Notes under the pieces: generated by a model | Database searches by the model: none | What the model was told of the DNA's origin: nothing | The model's input: the letters and a program-made list of their open reading frames with translations, nothing else | Made by a program: the position numbers and the translations under genes | NCBI GenBank assembly: GCA_902729315.2 | Contig: LR746264.1 | Location: 3,362,878-3,426,877, forward strand | Length of the DNA stretch: 64,000 bases | Direction: 5' to 3' | Origin: Spirodela intermedia | Lineage: Eukaryota; Streptophyta; Magnoliopsida; Alismatales; Araceae | Shown here: positions 47,340 through 62,492 of the stretch, piece after piece | How the letters are laid out: the number at the start of each line of letters is the position of its first letter | How positions within the stretch are numbered: the stretch's first letter is position 1

Positions 47340-50177
47340 CTACACTTTTGAAGGCCCTAAGTCAACCAGCTTGAGTCCATTGGGGACGTCCTTGCAGCGA
47401 GTGACGTACGGCACCACCGCGCCGATGTCGCCGCCTTTCTCCCCCCTGCAGAAGTAATGAGGCGCCGCGTGGAAGCAGGGTTCCATGGAGAAGTCCCGTA
47501 CGCAGGCAGGCTTCGGGATGGTGGCGCTCTGCGGCCGGAGGAGAATCCAGGGCTTCACGCCGCCGAGGGCCTGACCTATATAACCGAAGGTCGACCGTGC
47601 GGTGGTGACTATCACATCGGCGAAGCCCAGCAGGTTCATCTCCGCCCACGCCTTCATGTCGTGGGCCTTGTTTCCCGTGTTCTGCCATCCCTCGTGGCTG
47701 GGCTGGTGGACGCTGACGACCAAGCCGCCAGCGGCCGGGTGCTCCCAGTACATGGTTCGAATATGCTCCAAGTACCCTGTGTAGAGGGAGGTGATGAGAA
47801 CGGCCTTAGTCTTTCGCCGGTCGGCCACGGCGGCAGGGTGGCTTAGGTCAATTCCCGGCAGCAGTTTTTGTGTGAGGGTGCAATCGAGCACTTGTCTGAG
47901 GACGACGTCGAATGGACTCCGTTTCTTGTCGAAGACTCTGATCTGGATCCCCACTATCTCCTCGGCCGTGGCTAGATAAGACTCGTAGTACCTGGTGATC
48001 ATCCCCCAGACTTCGTTGGAGGGGTGGAAGAGGTAGCGGCAGAGGTGGTGGAATACCGCCTCCTTCTCTGGAAACATCAGAGTTAGCTCAAGGTCGAAGA
48101 TGTTGTTCAAGAAGAGGGCCGGCACGAAGTATTCGTCCGACCTCACCAGCAACCAAGGGACCTCTCGGAGGACCAACTGGTCCGGCTCGCAGAAGAAGTA
48201 GGCGTCCTCGCTGGTGTACCCGCCGGTTAGGTGGAGGTAGACAAAGGACGACGGAGTGTGGCCGGAGAAGGGATCCTCAAGGACGTCGTTTCTGAGAGTC
48301 TTGTTTTTTACCAGGCGCCCGTAGCTCAAAGGGTGCCCTTGGTTGAAGGAGTTGAAGTTCTTGACTGGGAAGTCCAGAGGCAGAAGCCAGGTAGTATTCG
48401 GGAAGGGTTCGCACATGAGGCTGGAGAAGTCGTTCCCCCGGTCGATCAAGAGGACCCTGTCTGTGAGGAGAGCGTAGAGGAAGGTGGAGGCAAGAGAAAG
48501 GATCCTGTTCCCTAGCCCATAGGTGGGTGTCCACACGAGGTATCTGCACCCCGTCTCCGCCGCTTCCCTGGCGGCGCCGCCGGGTTTCAGGAGTCGCAGT
48601 ACCTTGTTGTAAGACGCGGTGTGGGGGCCGCATCTCCTGTGGAGATCCTCGTACTGGCGGAGCTTTCGCACAAGGCGGGCGGAAGGCTTGTAGCGGGAGG
48701 GTTTTCGGTAGAGGGCGGACTCGTACCTGCTCCGGCAGGAACTGCGGTTGAATCCGGCAACGAGAAGACCGCTGAAGTAGTCTTCCCCTCGTTTGCTAGG
48801 GGGCGGCCCCAGGAAGGTTGCATTCCCAGATCCTGCACACAGCTGAGGGTTTACTGCCAACTACGATCTCAAATGCGAGACTTACATATGGTGAGGAGAG
48901 GAATCTCTTCGACATTCAGCCTAGAACACAGATTCAACAAGCCACATCCAGAGGCCTAGTATGGAAATGGAATTTCCCCCCGAGAATCTACAGCACAATT
49001 CGAGGTTGCTTGCGGCAGCACAAATACAGAGCAAGAAGAAGATACCCACAAGAGGAAATTAATGACATTTAGGACGAGATGGGCTCCAGACTCCTGCGCA
49101 AGTTGCCGGGTGTTTTTCTCATTATTTCGTGTCCCCTTCTGACCCTCGTAATCATAAAGTGACGACGCCTTGTGGTCCTAGCTACAGTATTACATAAGTC
49201 TACCCACCATAAACCTGAATGGCAAAGAACAGGTACGTAAACATCTCACAACATGGGTTCGCATCAGTTCTCGACACCTCCTTTCTATAACTTGACCCGT
49301 GTTTAGTCCATGACACTGACGATCAGTAGAGTCGTTTAATCTACCACCATGTTATGCCAATTGGAACACCTATGATCAGATATTAGTAGTAGCCAATGTT
49401 CTCCCGCTGAAAATTATGGATACACATAAATTTTCCCCCCACTTTCTTTCTGTTTATGTAGCATATTTTCCATCCAGAAATGAATAGGGTTGAACTGATG
49501 ATGGATTTACTTCATGTCAAACCAATACTCACAACTGCTAACTACTACGAAAAAATTACTCCCCATATGCAAAAAATCTAGATTTGCTCTGAATTCTCAT
49601 GACCCTGTTGACGAGCTATCGGGGTTTCTCAAAATAGGTATGTCTTTCATTGGGTTCTGGGTTAGAAAGTCTGGAAGGTGAATGTTCTATCCTAGTTGCA
49701 CTTCTGTGATCTTTCGCATGATAGATTGGACCCTGCGAATTAACAAATCCTCCCCGAGAGCTAACCACATATTCTTTGACATTTCGTGATAGGTAGTATT
49801 GGATCGGATGGGCCTATATTGGCGGGTGTGTGTAAGTGAGTGAGGGAGAGGGAGGGATAGACAGAGGAAGGAATGTAGGGACGGAGAGAGGTGAGGGACA
49901 GAGAGAAGGGTAGACGGAGAGGGGAAGAGAGAGAGAGAGAGATGCACATACCATTCTCTGGCCGCTGGTGTGACGTTCTGGTGTCGCCGCCAGCGTGGAA
50001 AGAGAGGGGATACTTGTCAGTTCTCGAGACTAAGGCCAAATTAATAATCCCAAGGAAGCTCATGGTTAAACAGCCTATTATCAAAGCGCGTTTCCAGATC
50101 ATTTCCAACACAAAAGCAGCTGCAACCTTCCGATGGTCGCCACTGTCGCCTCTGCAGGATCCCTCTACTTCTTCCAT
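47340..50177 (-). CDS. GT37 alpha-1,2-fucosyltransferase, FUT1-like (intact copy)
   Basis: Two exons on the minus strand, 49952-50177 and 47340-48832, joined in phase 1 (donor after CCAGAGAATG), giving 572 aa. Exon 1 encodes a short cytosolic tail and one membrane anchor (about residues 28-50, RALIIGCLTMSFLGIINLALV), so a Golgi type II protein. Exon 2 carries the GT37 domain: GLLVAGFNRSSCRSRYES, TGCRYLVWTPTYGLGNRILS, MCEPFPNTTW, VYLHLTGGYTSEDAYFFCEP, EEIVGIQIRVFD (nucleotide-sugar motif), ITSLYTGYLEHIRTMYWE, VSVHQPSHEGWQNTGNKAHD and TTARSTFGYIGQALGG. Relatives add L-fucose from GDP-fucose to xyloglucan (FUT1) or arabinogalactan proteins. The acceptor is not decidable here. The intron starts with a (CT)n stretch right after the donor. 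It is the partner of the disabled copy near 56 kb. Confidence 0.93.
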
Positions 50178-51904
50178 TCAGCCTTATGGGAAATAACGGG
50201 GAAGAGGAAAATCAGACGAGCTCTTCGTTGACTCACATTGTCAACGTATTTTTTTGATTGTTGACTATTGATCAGCACACATGTTACCTCCAAGGCGTCA
50301 AAAGATCTCTGCGTGAATTCTACGGAACCGACAGCCCCTTCACATTCGAGAAGAGAGAGAGATAGAGATAGAAGGAGAGAGGTAGGGAGCGAGAGAGAGG
50401 GAGGAAGAGAGGGAGAGAGGGAGGGAGAGAGGGAGAGAGGGAGGGAGAGAGGGAGAGAGGGAGGGAGAGAGGGAGAGAGGGAGAGAGGGAGGAAGAGAGA
50501 GGTTGGGAGGTGATGTCGTCGCTGATTACTCTAGGAGGTTGCAGAATTGCAACAACGGAGAGTAAATGAGTAGGGCGTAGGGGAGGCTCCGGGAGTGCTT
50601 GCCCCTCGGACTACGGCATTCGTCTCAATGTCGTTGATCCCTGAACTGAACGTATAAGAACGTAATTGTTGATGATCACGGTCAGCCTTGAGTTGATGGT
50701 CTAACGATGCCGTGAGTAGGGATGGGGATGTTCATGATGGTGACAAAATTACACCGTCTATATCAAAAGTATAATTCATCCTTCCTCTTGGAGATTCACA
50801 AGGGCGTGCGGTCCCGTTGTTTTCGTGCACTCCTGGGTATTTTCTTATGCTCTATCCCGTATGGCCTATTTCTATTCAGCCGTATTTCTCCAAACATTTA
50901 CATGTTTTATGGAGTCCAGTGAAATGTACAGTGGAAAGGTTCGTATTTTCGTTAAACTATCAAATAGGCGAAGATCATCTTACCGAACGCTGTTATTATG
51001 TTGAGTATTTTTCGAGGGCAAAAGCCTGAATTCTAAGCCCTAATTTACGGAAAATTCATTTTCCTCATTTATTGAGTAATAAATACCATTAAACGTGACA
51101 TAGCGCATAAAATTTAGAAGACCTTCAAAGAAATTTCCTGTATATTTTATCAATTGCAGATATCTCACTGAATGTTAGTTGATCGTGAATATGTTATCGA
51201 TTTCCTGTATAAAGTATGCAATGGGCGTTGGCGAAGATCACCGAGTATCATGATATTTGTGTAGATAGCTGATCGTCATCGACTTTTCCAAATAAAATTG
51301 CTAACTCAGCTACAAAGAGCTCAGAATAAAAACCGTCGAAACTTCTAGTGAAAATATACCTGTCTGTACTCGATTGGTTTGCCCATGATTAATACTCGGT
51401 GTCTCTGACATAATATCTAAAATAGCTTGGCAAAAGCGGAAGTTCGACGTCGACGGCTACATCTCCTGAGTGAAGAGCCTGGTGAGCAAGACCAAGAAGA
51501 GGAAGGAGGGCAGCTCGGTCTCAAAGGAGCCCATGGCTTCGAAGAGCCGGCCGGCCTCCTCCGAAAGCAGATGAATGAAGAGATACTCCCACGAACAGAT
51601 TGTTCCAATCCTTACTCTAGTCAACGGCTTTCTGTGGGGTTATAAGCCAACTGAGGAGCTATTTTTAAGTTATCAACTCCTCTGCCTTCTCCTTCCCATT
51701 TTGTCAACCCTGGTGGACTTTCGCGGTCATCTGCTAGCCTCCAAAGAACCGAAGGAGGTCAACTGTCTTTAACCAAGGTTTCCATTATCAACGCACAACC
51801 GGCTGCGACATTTACTTATTTCAGAAGTGAGAGTGGAAGGAATCAGAGTCTGATCAGTTTGTTCAAGGGGGCGAGTTGTCGGACGCGGCAGGGTTGACAT
51901 TGGA
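50178..51904. other. Upstream flank of the intact fucosyltransferase; no further gene
   Basis: A purine-rich GGGA/GA block at about 50353-50512 lies about 180 bp upstream of the fucosyltransferase ATG. The rest is AT-rich. A GC-richer patch at 51427-51600 stays open on both strands (plus-strand frames read Lys/Ser-rich peptides with stops) but matches no family I know; it may be another pseudogene piece. Confidence 0.4.
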
Positions 51905-52270
51905 GTAGAAGCTTCCATCATGCCATTGCGCATCTGGTCCGTGATGTCCCTCACATGGCCGGGCCCGTGGAGGATGAAGATCGTGGTGTTCTTGGAGGAG
52001 TCACCGAGGTCCTTGATGGTGTCGAAGTACTAGGTCACCATTATCAGGTCCATCACCTCCTTTGGCGCTGGTGCCCGAGACCGTGTGGGACAAGTTGGGG
52101 ATGTTGTCCTTCAAGCCGTCGGTGATGGCCTGCCGCTGCCTCGCCACGCCAACGCCGCCGAGGTATTTGGCCTCGGCCTCGGCCCTCTTCGCCATGAGGA
52201 TCTACTCCGCTTCCCCTTTGAAGATGCTGGCCAGCCGAAGCCTCTGGGCTGTAGCGGCGAATCCGTAGTG
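51905..52270 (-). pseudogene. HIR (hypersensitive-induced reaction, band-7/SPFH) pseudogene fragment
   Basis: On the minus strand, from about 52270 down, the C-terminal third of a plant HIR protein can be followed: AQRLRLASIFKGEAE, then [49 protein letters not shown] and [36 protein letters not shown]. Lesions are a TAG after GEAE, a one-base insertion after TSAK (AAAGGAG for AAGGAG) and a CAG-to-TAG change before YFDT. No N-terminal two thirds were found nearby. HIR proteins are membrane-raft scaffolds in plant defence. The piece lies between the two fucosyltransferase copies. Confidence 0.85.
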
Positions 52271-52289
52271 TTTGGTCTTGGTATTTCCA

Positions 52290-54615
<2,326 letters not shown>

Positions 54616-54622
54616 GTGAGTG

Positions 54623-56906
54623 CTATACGGTCTGGTTAACTAGCTTGATTCCCCAGGGAGTATCAATGCAATGGATGACGTGTGGCACCACCCTGCTGTT
54701 GTCGCCATTCTTCTTCTCCTTGCAGACGTAAGGCGGCACCGAGTGGAAGCAGGGCTCCATTGAGATGTCCCGGACGCAGGCGGGCTCCGGTACGGCGCCA
54801 TTCTCCGGCTTGAGGAGAATCCAGGGCTTCACGCCGCCGAGAGCCTGGCCGACGTACCCAAAGGTCGACTGGGCGCTGGTGACCAGCACGTCGGCGAACC
54901 CCAGCAGATTTATCTCCGCCCACGCCTTCATGTCGTGGGTCTTATTGCCCGTGTTCTGCCATCCCTCGTGACTGGGCTGGTGGACGCTGACGAGCACACC
55001 GCCGGCGGCCGGGTGCTCCCAGTACATGGTTCGAATATGTTGCAAGTACCCGGAGTAGAGGGAGGTGATGAGAATGGCCTTAGTCTTTCGCCGGTCGGCC
55101 ACGGCGGCAGGATGGCTTAGGTCAATTCCCGGCAGCAGTTTTTGTGTGAGGGTGCAATTGATCACTTGTCTGAGGACGACGTCGAATGGACTCTGTTTCT
55201 CGTCGAAGACCCTGATCTGAATCCCCAACGTCTCCCCGGCCGGGGCTAGATAAGATTCGTAGTACCTGGTGATCATCCCCCAGACTTCGTTGGAGGGGTG
55301 AAAGAGGTAGCGGCAGAGGTGGTGGAAAACCGCCTCCTTCTGTGGAAACATCAGGGTTAGCACAGGCAAGAAGAGGGACGAAGTATTCGTCCGACCTCAT
55401 CAGCAGCCAGTGGACCTCTCGGAGGACCAACTGGTCCGGCTCGCAGAAGAAGTTAGTATCCTCGCTGGTGTACCCGCCGGTTAGGTGGAGGTAGACGAAG
55501 GACGGCGGAGGGTGTCCGGAAAAGGGATCGTCAACCCCGTCATTCCTGATCTTCTTGGTTTTTACTAGGTTTCCGTAGCTAGAAGGATGTTTTCCATCGA
55601 AGGAGCCGATGTTGGTGATAGGGAAATCCAGAGGCAGCGTCCAGGTAGTATTCGGGAAGGGCTCGCACATGAGGCTGGCGAAGTTCTCCATCTGGTCGAT
55701 GAGGACGACCCTGTCGGAGAGGAGGGCGTAGAGGAAGGTAGATGCGAGAGAGAGTATACGGTTCCCCAGCCCCATGTAGGGTGTCCACACGAGGTATCTG
55801 CATCCCGTCTCTGCCGCTTCTCTGGCTGCGCCACCTGCTTTCAAGAGTCGGACTGTCGTGTTGTAAGACTCGGTGTGGGGGCCGCATCTCCTGTGTCGAT
55901 CCTCGTACTGGCGGAGCTTCCGCACAAGGAACCCCGAAGGCTTGTAGGTGGATGGCTTGTTGTAGATAGCGGATTCGTACCTACTCAGGCAGGAGCTGCG
56001 GTCAAACCCTGCGGCGAGAAGGCCGCCGTGGTAGTCGTCCCTCGGCACTTTCGGAAGCCGCCCACGGAATGACTAATCCGGCAATTCTGCACACAATAAA
56101 AGGTGAGAGGGAGGAGTATTAGAAAGTCCCATCTGAAAACCACGAGCGAATATGTAAGTACATCTAGAAATGTGGGCCAATCCGAATTGGCGTCCATGAG
56201 GTCCAGCATGCAAGCCAATTCGAATTGGCTTACTATTTTCAGAAAACTTCTCGTTTCCCCATGCCGATGAATTTGAAAGTTATTATAGCTCCATTATCTA
56301 ACCAAGACGACATCAGGATTTTTTACGAGTGAGAAATCAAGGCAAGAGAATCAGGCAGGTAGGATGAAGATGGGCACGAGGGGGGTCATTACGGTCTTCA
56401 TAGAGAGGATTTACTGACTGAAAATCATTAAAATTTAAACTTTCAAGGTATGCATAATTATCATTGCTAAAAGCTTGTAAGCATAGAATCACCCCCATTG
56501 TGTGAGAGGAAGGGGGAGGGAGAAGAAGAGAGACGGAGGGAAAGAGAAGGGGTAGATAGAGGGGAGAGAGAGAGAAAGAGAGAGAAGAGAGAGAGAGAGA
56601 GATGCCCTCACCATCCTCTGGCTGGTGGTTCCATGTTTCGGTGTAGACGCCGGCGACGTAGGTGAGGGGGCGCCGGTAAGCCCCCGAGATGAGTGCGTAC
56701 CCCGCAAGCGTAAGGCAGCCGACTACCAACCAGGCTTTCCGGGTCAGCACCGTCCTGGAGAACTTCTCCAGCGGCGAGGCTAAGCGGCGCTGGCTGCGAC
56801 TTCTACCGCGCACGTCGAAACCATTCTTCTGCGTTGTGACGGGGAGAGACAAATGGGAGGGACCCTTTATTGAGTTCGGTGGTCGACAGATATATATAAG
56901 TCGGAT
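54623..56906 (-). pseudogene. GT37 fucosyltransferase, disabled tandem copy
   Basis: Same two-exon layout as the intact copy: exon 1 down to 56612 (donor after GAGGATG) with a membrane anchor (WLVVGCLTLAGYALISG), and exon 2 at 54623-56086. Three lesions are visible. No in-frame ATG exists upstream of the anchor; the open frame reaches back to about 56957 without one. A TAG at 56073-56075 falls five codons into exon 2. A net 20-bp deletion near 55362-55375 removes the equivalent of LFLNNIFDLEL and shifts the frame, as seen against GTTAGC...GAAG in the intact copy. Elsewhere the protein is closely similar, including GMITRYYESYL, LGIQIRVFD, VSVHQPSHEGWQNTGNK and STFGYVGQALGG. The lesions suggest recent loss of function after tandem duplication. 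A truncated product from an internal start cannot be excluded. Confidence 0.88.
56891..56898 (-). promoter_or_regulatory. TATA-like sequence upstream of the disabled fucosyltransferase
   Basis: TATATATA on the minus strand sits where a core promoter would be expected for this copy, shortly before the anchor-coding exon. If it is used, transcription starts inside the open frame, consistent with no ATG further up being relevant. Confidence 0.3.
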
Positions 56907-57061
56907 CAATGACTTTGGGGCTACCGATCGACATTCACCCTGCGAAAAAGTTTTTTATCTCCTAACCAGTCGACACGTGGTTTATGGAGGCGAAGACAAG
57001 CGTACTGATGTTACGGTCAGAGGTCGGTTGAGAAGAACAGTACTTCAATTGGAGATCGTGA

Positions 57062-57608
57062 TGGGTGCCCAAGATGAGATGGCTGAATATAGAACCCAAT
57101 GTGGACTCCGACAGGCAGGAAACAAAGAGATGGAAGGCTGGAATTACTCAGTACTAACAATGACTACAGAGAGAGAGAGTCCTCGAACTCCGAAGAGTGG
57201 GAGGAGCTTAGGGGAAGGAAAATACACGGAAGGTAGGACACAGAACTCTCGCAAGAGTTCTCTACTGGGTCACCTCTTCGAGAAGGTGGGTCTCCAGAAG
57301 TCTTCTTTTTCGCTGCTTATTCCTTTTCTTCTTCCATTTCTTATAAGGGAGTGCTGCTGGTTTACCTGAGCCATTATGTCTGAATCTTCGTGGTCACTTA
57401 ACAGCTCGACCAGCCTTGTTAATCCTTAATTGGATCTTAACGGACATTGTCCTCAGCTGTTGCCGGCTGTTTGGCTGTCACCAACTGTTCAGCTGTCCTT
57501 GACCATTTGGCTATTTCTTACATAGGCTCTGTATACCCAATTACGTTTTGCAATTGGATCCGAGATCTTGGCCCACGTGGATTCTTTGTTGAGGCTAAGG
57601 CCTCAATA
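57062..57608 (-). repeat. 3' LTR of the chromovirus
   Basis: About 547 bp, homologous to 62029-62492. It includes GAACCCAA(T/G)GTGGACT, TTCTTCCATTTCTTATAAG and GAGATCTTGGC(C/T)CA shared with the other copy. Confidence 0.85.
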
Positions 57609-60600
57609 GTATTCCCTCCCATTTGACGCACCTTGTCATCAAGGTGAATGTCTGGGAATTGCTTGAGGATTGTGTGAGGGGGCTCCCACGTATTGTTAGG
57701 AGCCCATAGATCTTGCCAATGAATGAGGACCTCACTTACATTAGGCTGGTGATGGATTGCACACAACTTGGTAGGTTGAAGGACCTAAGAGAAGTCTTCT
57801 TCCACACGAAGCACCCACTAGGCTCAGAACCATTGATTACTCACTTCAATTGAGATACGTGGAAGACAAGATGAATCCAAACTATCTCAAAAAGCTCCAA
57901 GTGTTAGGCAATTGAACCAATCATTTCATGAACACTGAATGACCCATAAAATCATGGAGATAACTTCTCATACAGCCATTGAACTATTGAGTGCTGCCGA
58001 TAGGGTTAGAGCCAGAGGAAGACTCAATCTCCAACCTACAACTCTAGGTCTTTCCTTTGGCAGTCAACGTGTCTTTTCATATAGGCTTGGGCTCATTCAA
58101 CTGCTACTTCAATAGAATGAGGGCTTGATTCCTCTCTTGAAGCATCTGATCTAGTGAGTCTACTACAAAAGAGCCTGAATGATAGTGATGGTGGGTAGGG
58201 AGGTCTCTACTGAAGACTACCTTGAAGGATATTGTGCCAATTGAAACATTGAAAGTGATTTTGAACTAGTATTCTACCCACAAAAGGAACTAGCTCCACT
58301 ATTTGGGTTGGTCTCTTACAAAGTAGTATAGATAAGTTTTGATTCCATGGTTTATCACCTTTGGTTGATCGTCGGTCTATGAATGGTACGAACTCATGTG
58401 TCGGAAGGTTGTGCCATACAATTAGAAGAGCTTGGTTTAAAATTTGCTGAGGAAGATATTGTCTTGATTGGACAACATTGATTTTATAATTCTATGAGGT
58501 CATACCACGTCTTGAACAAAGATTTGAGCTACGTCTTTTGCCAAAAATGGATGTTTCAAGAGTGAGAAGTGGACATATTTATTGAGTCTGTTCATGACTA
58601 CCATCATTGTATTAAACTTTTGAGAAAGTGGTAGTCCTTCCACAAAGCCCAAGGTGATGTTTGCCCAAATTCTATCTAGAGTGGGAAGTAGTCGTAGAAA
58701 ACCTGTCAATGATAGATTCTCGAACTTGTTTCGGTGACATATCAAACAACTAGCAATGTATTGTTGAATTTTGTGCTTCATCCTTCTTCACATAAAATTT
58801 TGCCTGATTCTAAAATAAGAACAGTAGAAACAAGAGTGCCGACCTATGCAAGAGTTGTGAAATTCCTTCAGGAGGGTAAGAATGAGTACGAATTTTCCCA
58901 AAATCATCAATCATCCCTTCTAGGGCATTGATGATTTTATACTTGTCACTTGAAATTCTTGAAGTCACACATTGTCACACATTGTCACTTGGAATTCTTG
59001 AAGTAACACATTGTCAGGAGCTTGTGATAGAGTATCTACTGGTTGATTTTTTATTTTGACTTTATATTTGATTTCAAAATTAAATATTAGTAATTTTAAC
59101 AACCATTTTTGATATTCTAGTAGTAAGTGTCACTGTTCTAAGATGAACCTCAAGCTCCTTAGGTCTGTGAAGATGATGAAGCATCATCCTAATAGTAATA
59201 TTTCTACTTCAAGGTCGCCAACATGACCACAACTAGTTTCCATTCATATATAGTCGTAAATTTCTCAATAGAGAACAATCCTTAGCTGAAGTATGTGATC
59301 GACTTCTATCTCTACATCAAGACAACCACGATGCCTCTACTTGACATGTCTACTTTTAGTTCAATGCCTATTTGAGTTGATGAAATGTCTCTTCCACTTC
59401 ATCTCCCCAATAGAATGTGTCATGTTTCAGTAGCTGGGTTAGGCTGCAGGTGATCATTCCATCTCCTATAATGAAGCATCGATAAGATCTAGATAAGCCC
59501 AAACATCTTCATAGCTCACAGAGATTACATGGGTTGGCAACTTCTACATAGCTTAGATTTTTTCTTTGTCCATCTCAACCCTTGCAGCAAAGATTCAATG
59601 CTTTACATAGGCAATTCAATGTTACTTGAAACAACATTTCTTCAGGTAATTTGTAGTTGGATGTAGATCAAAATATCATCAAAGAATATTAAAACAAATT
59701 TCCTAAGAAACCTACAAAAAATTCAATTCATTAGTGCTTGAAAGGTGGTAAGGGCATTAGTGAGCTCAAAAGATATTACAAGAAATTCATAATCCACTTT
59801 GTGGGTGTGGAATGCTATCTCCGAAACATCATTTAGTGATACCTCACTCTTAGATTAAGTTTTGAGAAAATCTTTGCTCCTTGGAGCTCGTCCAAGAGCT
59901 CCTTCATTATCAAAATGGGAAAGCGATTGTGGAGTATGGCTCGATTGAGAGCACAGTAGTCCACACAAAACTTCTAAGTGCCATCTTTCTTCCATACCAA
60001 TAGTGTCAAACTCGAATAGGGGCTCTATGAGTGCCATATGATGCCAATATTAAGCATCTTTTCTACCATTTTTTCCAGCTCCACTTTTTGGAAGTAAGAG
60101 TAACGAAATAGCCAATTGTTGATGGGTGCAACCTCGGGGTTTAGGTTGATCTGGTGGTCCACCTCATGCTATGATGACAAATTGTGAGGCTTGGGGGACA
60201 CCTTTGAGAATACTTACCACAGTCGTTACTCCCTTGTGGTGGGCTCGGAACTTAGTTCAGTCAGGAATAACTAAAAGAGTTAAAACTAAAAATCTCCAAC
60301 CTTTGTTCAACTAGACAATGACTTGAGCATGATCTTTGTCGATGTTATCATATGATCCACCTTGAGGACCACTCATTCCATTCTAGAGTAGAAGTATTTT
60401 AACCACTTTATATTAAGGATGACTTTCACCATAGCTAGAGGGAAGGAGAAGAAATCATCATAGATATGAATGTACTGTAGGTCCACTAAAATTTAAGGTG
60501 TCAGCTCTATGCCATCTACCTTCTTGTTGGATTTGATGTCAACTTTATATCGAAGAATCTTGACTAAGGGCAGTTGGAGGTGTCAAACTAACTTATTGTT

Positions 60601-62028
60601 GATGAAATTATGGGTTACATTAGTGCCCACTAGGATTGTGATTAATATGCTCTTAATTTTTTCTTAAAATTTTAGGGCTTCATGCTTGTCTATTAAGAAC
60701 TAAAGGATAGTTTCCATATGAAAAATAGTTTTTTGTAGCTGGTGGTTCTCCTTGATTGACTCTCAGAGCTCTATGAAGTCCATCTATGTTGACATAAAGA
60801 GAATCTGTAGTTGTGACAAATTATCATTATAATAGAAACATAGACCTTTGACCTATCATTCTTATATTTGTGCAGCTGTGAGATTCAGTTTTCTCTTTTG
60901 GTCTAAAGTCTTATTGTCCACAACTCTCGAGTCGGCTGGTGAAGCCCAAGTACTTGGGATTCCTCCTAGCATCGTATGTGGTTGGAATCCATCACTTGTG
61001 ATCATTATGGCTCTAGGCCAATTGCTAACTTCTTTGAGGGTTGGGGAGACTTGTCGCCTTGATAGGTAAGACAGTGTATTGAGCTTGGCCTCCACTAGTT
61101 GAAGTGTCTTCATTGTTTCTTCATGTTTCTTAAGATGAAATACTCTGACCTTGACTTACATTTCTTCCTTTAGGTCATGTAGGAAGGTGCTTGTCAACAT
61201 CGACTCTAAGATGTCTTGAATGATGCTAGTGAGCAGTTTGAAATCTTTCTGATATTTGACAACCTTATTCTGCTGATAGAGGCCTATTAGTTTATCATAT
61301 AAAGAAGAGTTAGGCTGATTCGGGCTATACATTTCTAATAAATGATTACAAAAATTATCCCAATTTCGGAAGGTGTGCCAATCCATGGGCACTAGAACCA
61401 ATGTAAAGTGAACCCATCCATGCTCAATCCTATCAACTTAAGTTTCTCTTACTTCATAACCGTGTGAGTAGAGAAAAAATATTTGGCCTTGAAGATTCAA
61501 CCCTCAGATCCCAGCCTATAAAAGTGGCTAATTCTACTCGTCGTTCTTGCAACAATTTAGTTGACTGTTGGTGATAATTCAGTTGGTTAGAAGGAGGTTC
61601 TTGATTTGATATACTTGAGTTACGATGTCTAGTGAATTTTTTATCATTTCTCTTAATAAGGTAGGATCTTCCATGGCTGGGTTCCTTTGAATTTCACTCA
61701 TTAGAGAATACCTTCTCTTTTCTGAGATGATGGGTGGACATTGAGAGTGGCTGATTTATGGTAAGCTGGAGGGATTCAAGGGCTTTAGCAATGATGCTGA
61801 GTTTTTGGTTCATCGTCGCTTGCTCATGCTTGAAGTCTTCTAGTTGGCGTTCGTACTTGACCTATTCATTCAAGAGGTTGTCTATGCTAACTTTGGTGAC
61901 GTAAGTTGGTACTGCTGTTGCTGCATTGTGTGGAATTCTTCAACTTTTTTTTCCATGAATTCAAGCTAGTTGTCTCAGGATTTAAGTAGCATATTGGATG
62001 ACCTATGGTTAATCTGATATTAATGTAA

Positions 62029-62492
62029 TGAGTGCCTAAGATGAGAGGGCCAAATATAGAACCCAAGGTGGACTTTGACAAGTAGGAAATGAAGAAATAG
62101 AGGACTGAAATTACTCAAGTTCGAATAATGACTACAAGAGAGAGAGAGAGTCCTCAAGTCCTCAAGTTCAAACTTTGAAGTTTGAATAATGACCTGTTCA
62201 TTCAAGAGTTTAGGGGAGAGAAATACATGGAAAATAAGACACAGAACTCTTCTTCCATTTCTTATAAGTGAGGGCTGCTGATTTACCTAGGCCATTATGT
62301 CAGAATCTTTGTGGTTGCTTAATGGCCCGACCAGCCCTATTAATCGTTAAGCAAATCTTAATTGTCACCATCCTTAAATGTCACTAACCATTCGGTTATT
62401 TCTTGCACGAGCTTTGTATACCCGATTACTTCTGCAATTGGATTTGAGATCTTGGCTCATGTTGATTTTTTATTGAGGTTAAGGCCTCAACA
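62029..62492 (-). repeat. 5' LTR of the chromovirus
   Basis: About 464 bp. It is shorter than its partner because of an internal loss around 62215-62250 relative to 57185-57300. Confidence 0.85.

Larger units (their letters stand above)
57062..62492 (-). mobile_element. Ty3/gypsy chromovirus, full length but inactive (minus strand)
   Basis: Direct repeats at 57062-57608 and 62029-62492 are the LTRs; they begin TG(G/A)GTGCC(C/T)AAGATGAGA and end AAGGCCTCAA(T/C)A. Read on the minus strand, a PBS resembling initiator-Met tRNA (TAATATCAGATT for TGGTATCAGAGC) follows the 5' LTR after a short gap. Gag lies at 61156-61401 (MYSPNQPNSSLYDKLIGLYQ) and protease near 60600 (GTNVTHNFINNKLV). An RT piece lies at about 59850-60040, integrase at 58500-58781 (ASCLICHRNKFENL, DRIWANITLGFVEGLP) and a chromodomain at 57518-57766 (EVLIHWQDLW, FPDIHLDDKV). 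A polypurine tract (AAATGGGAGGGAATA) abuts the 3' LTR at 57609-57624. Stops throughout make it inactive. No clear target-site duplication was found. Confidence 0.88.
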
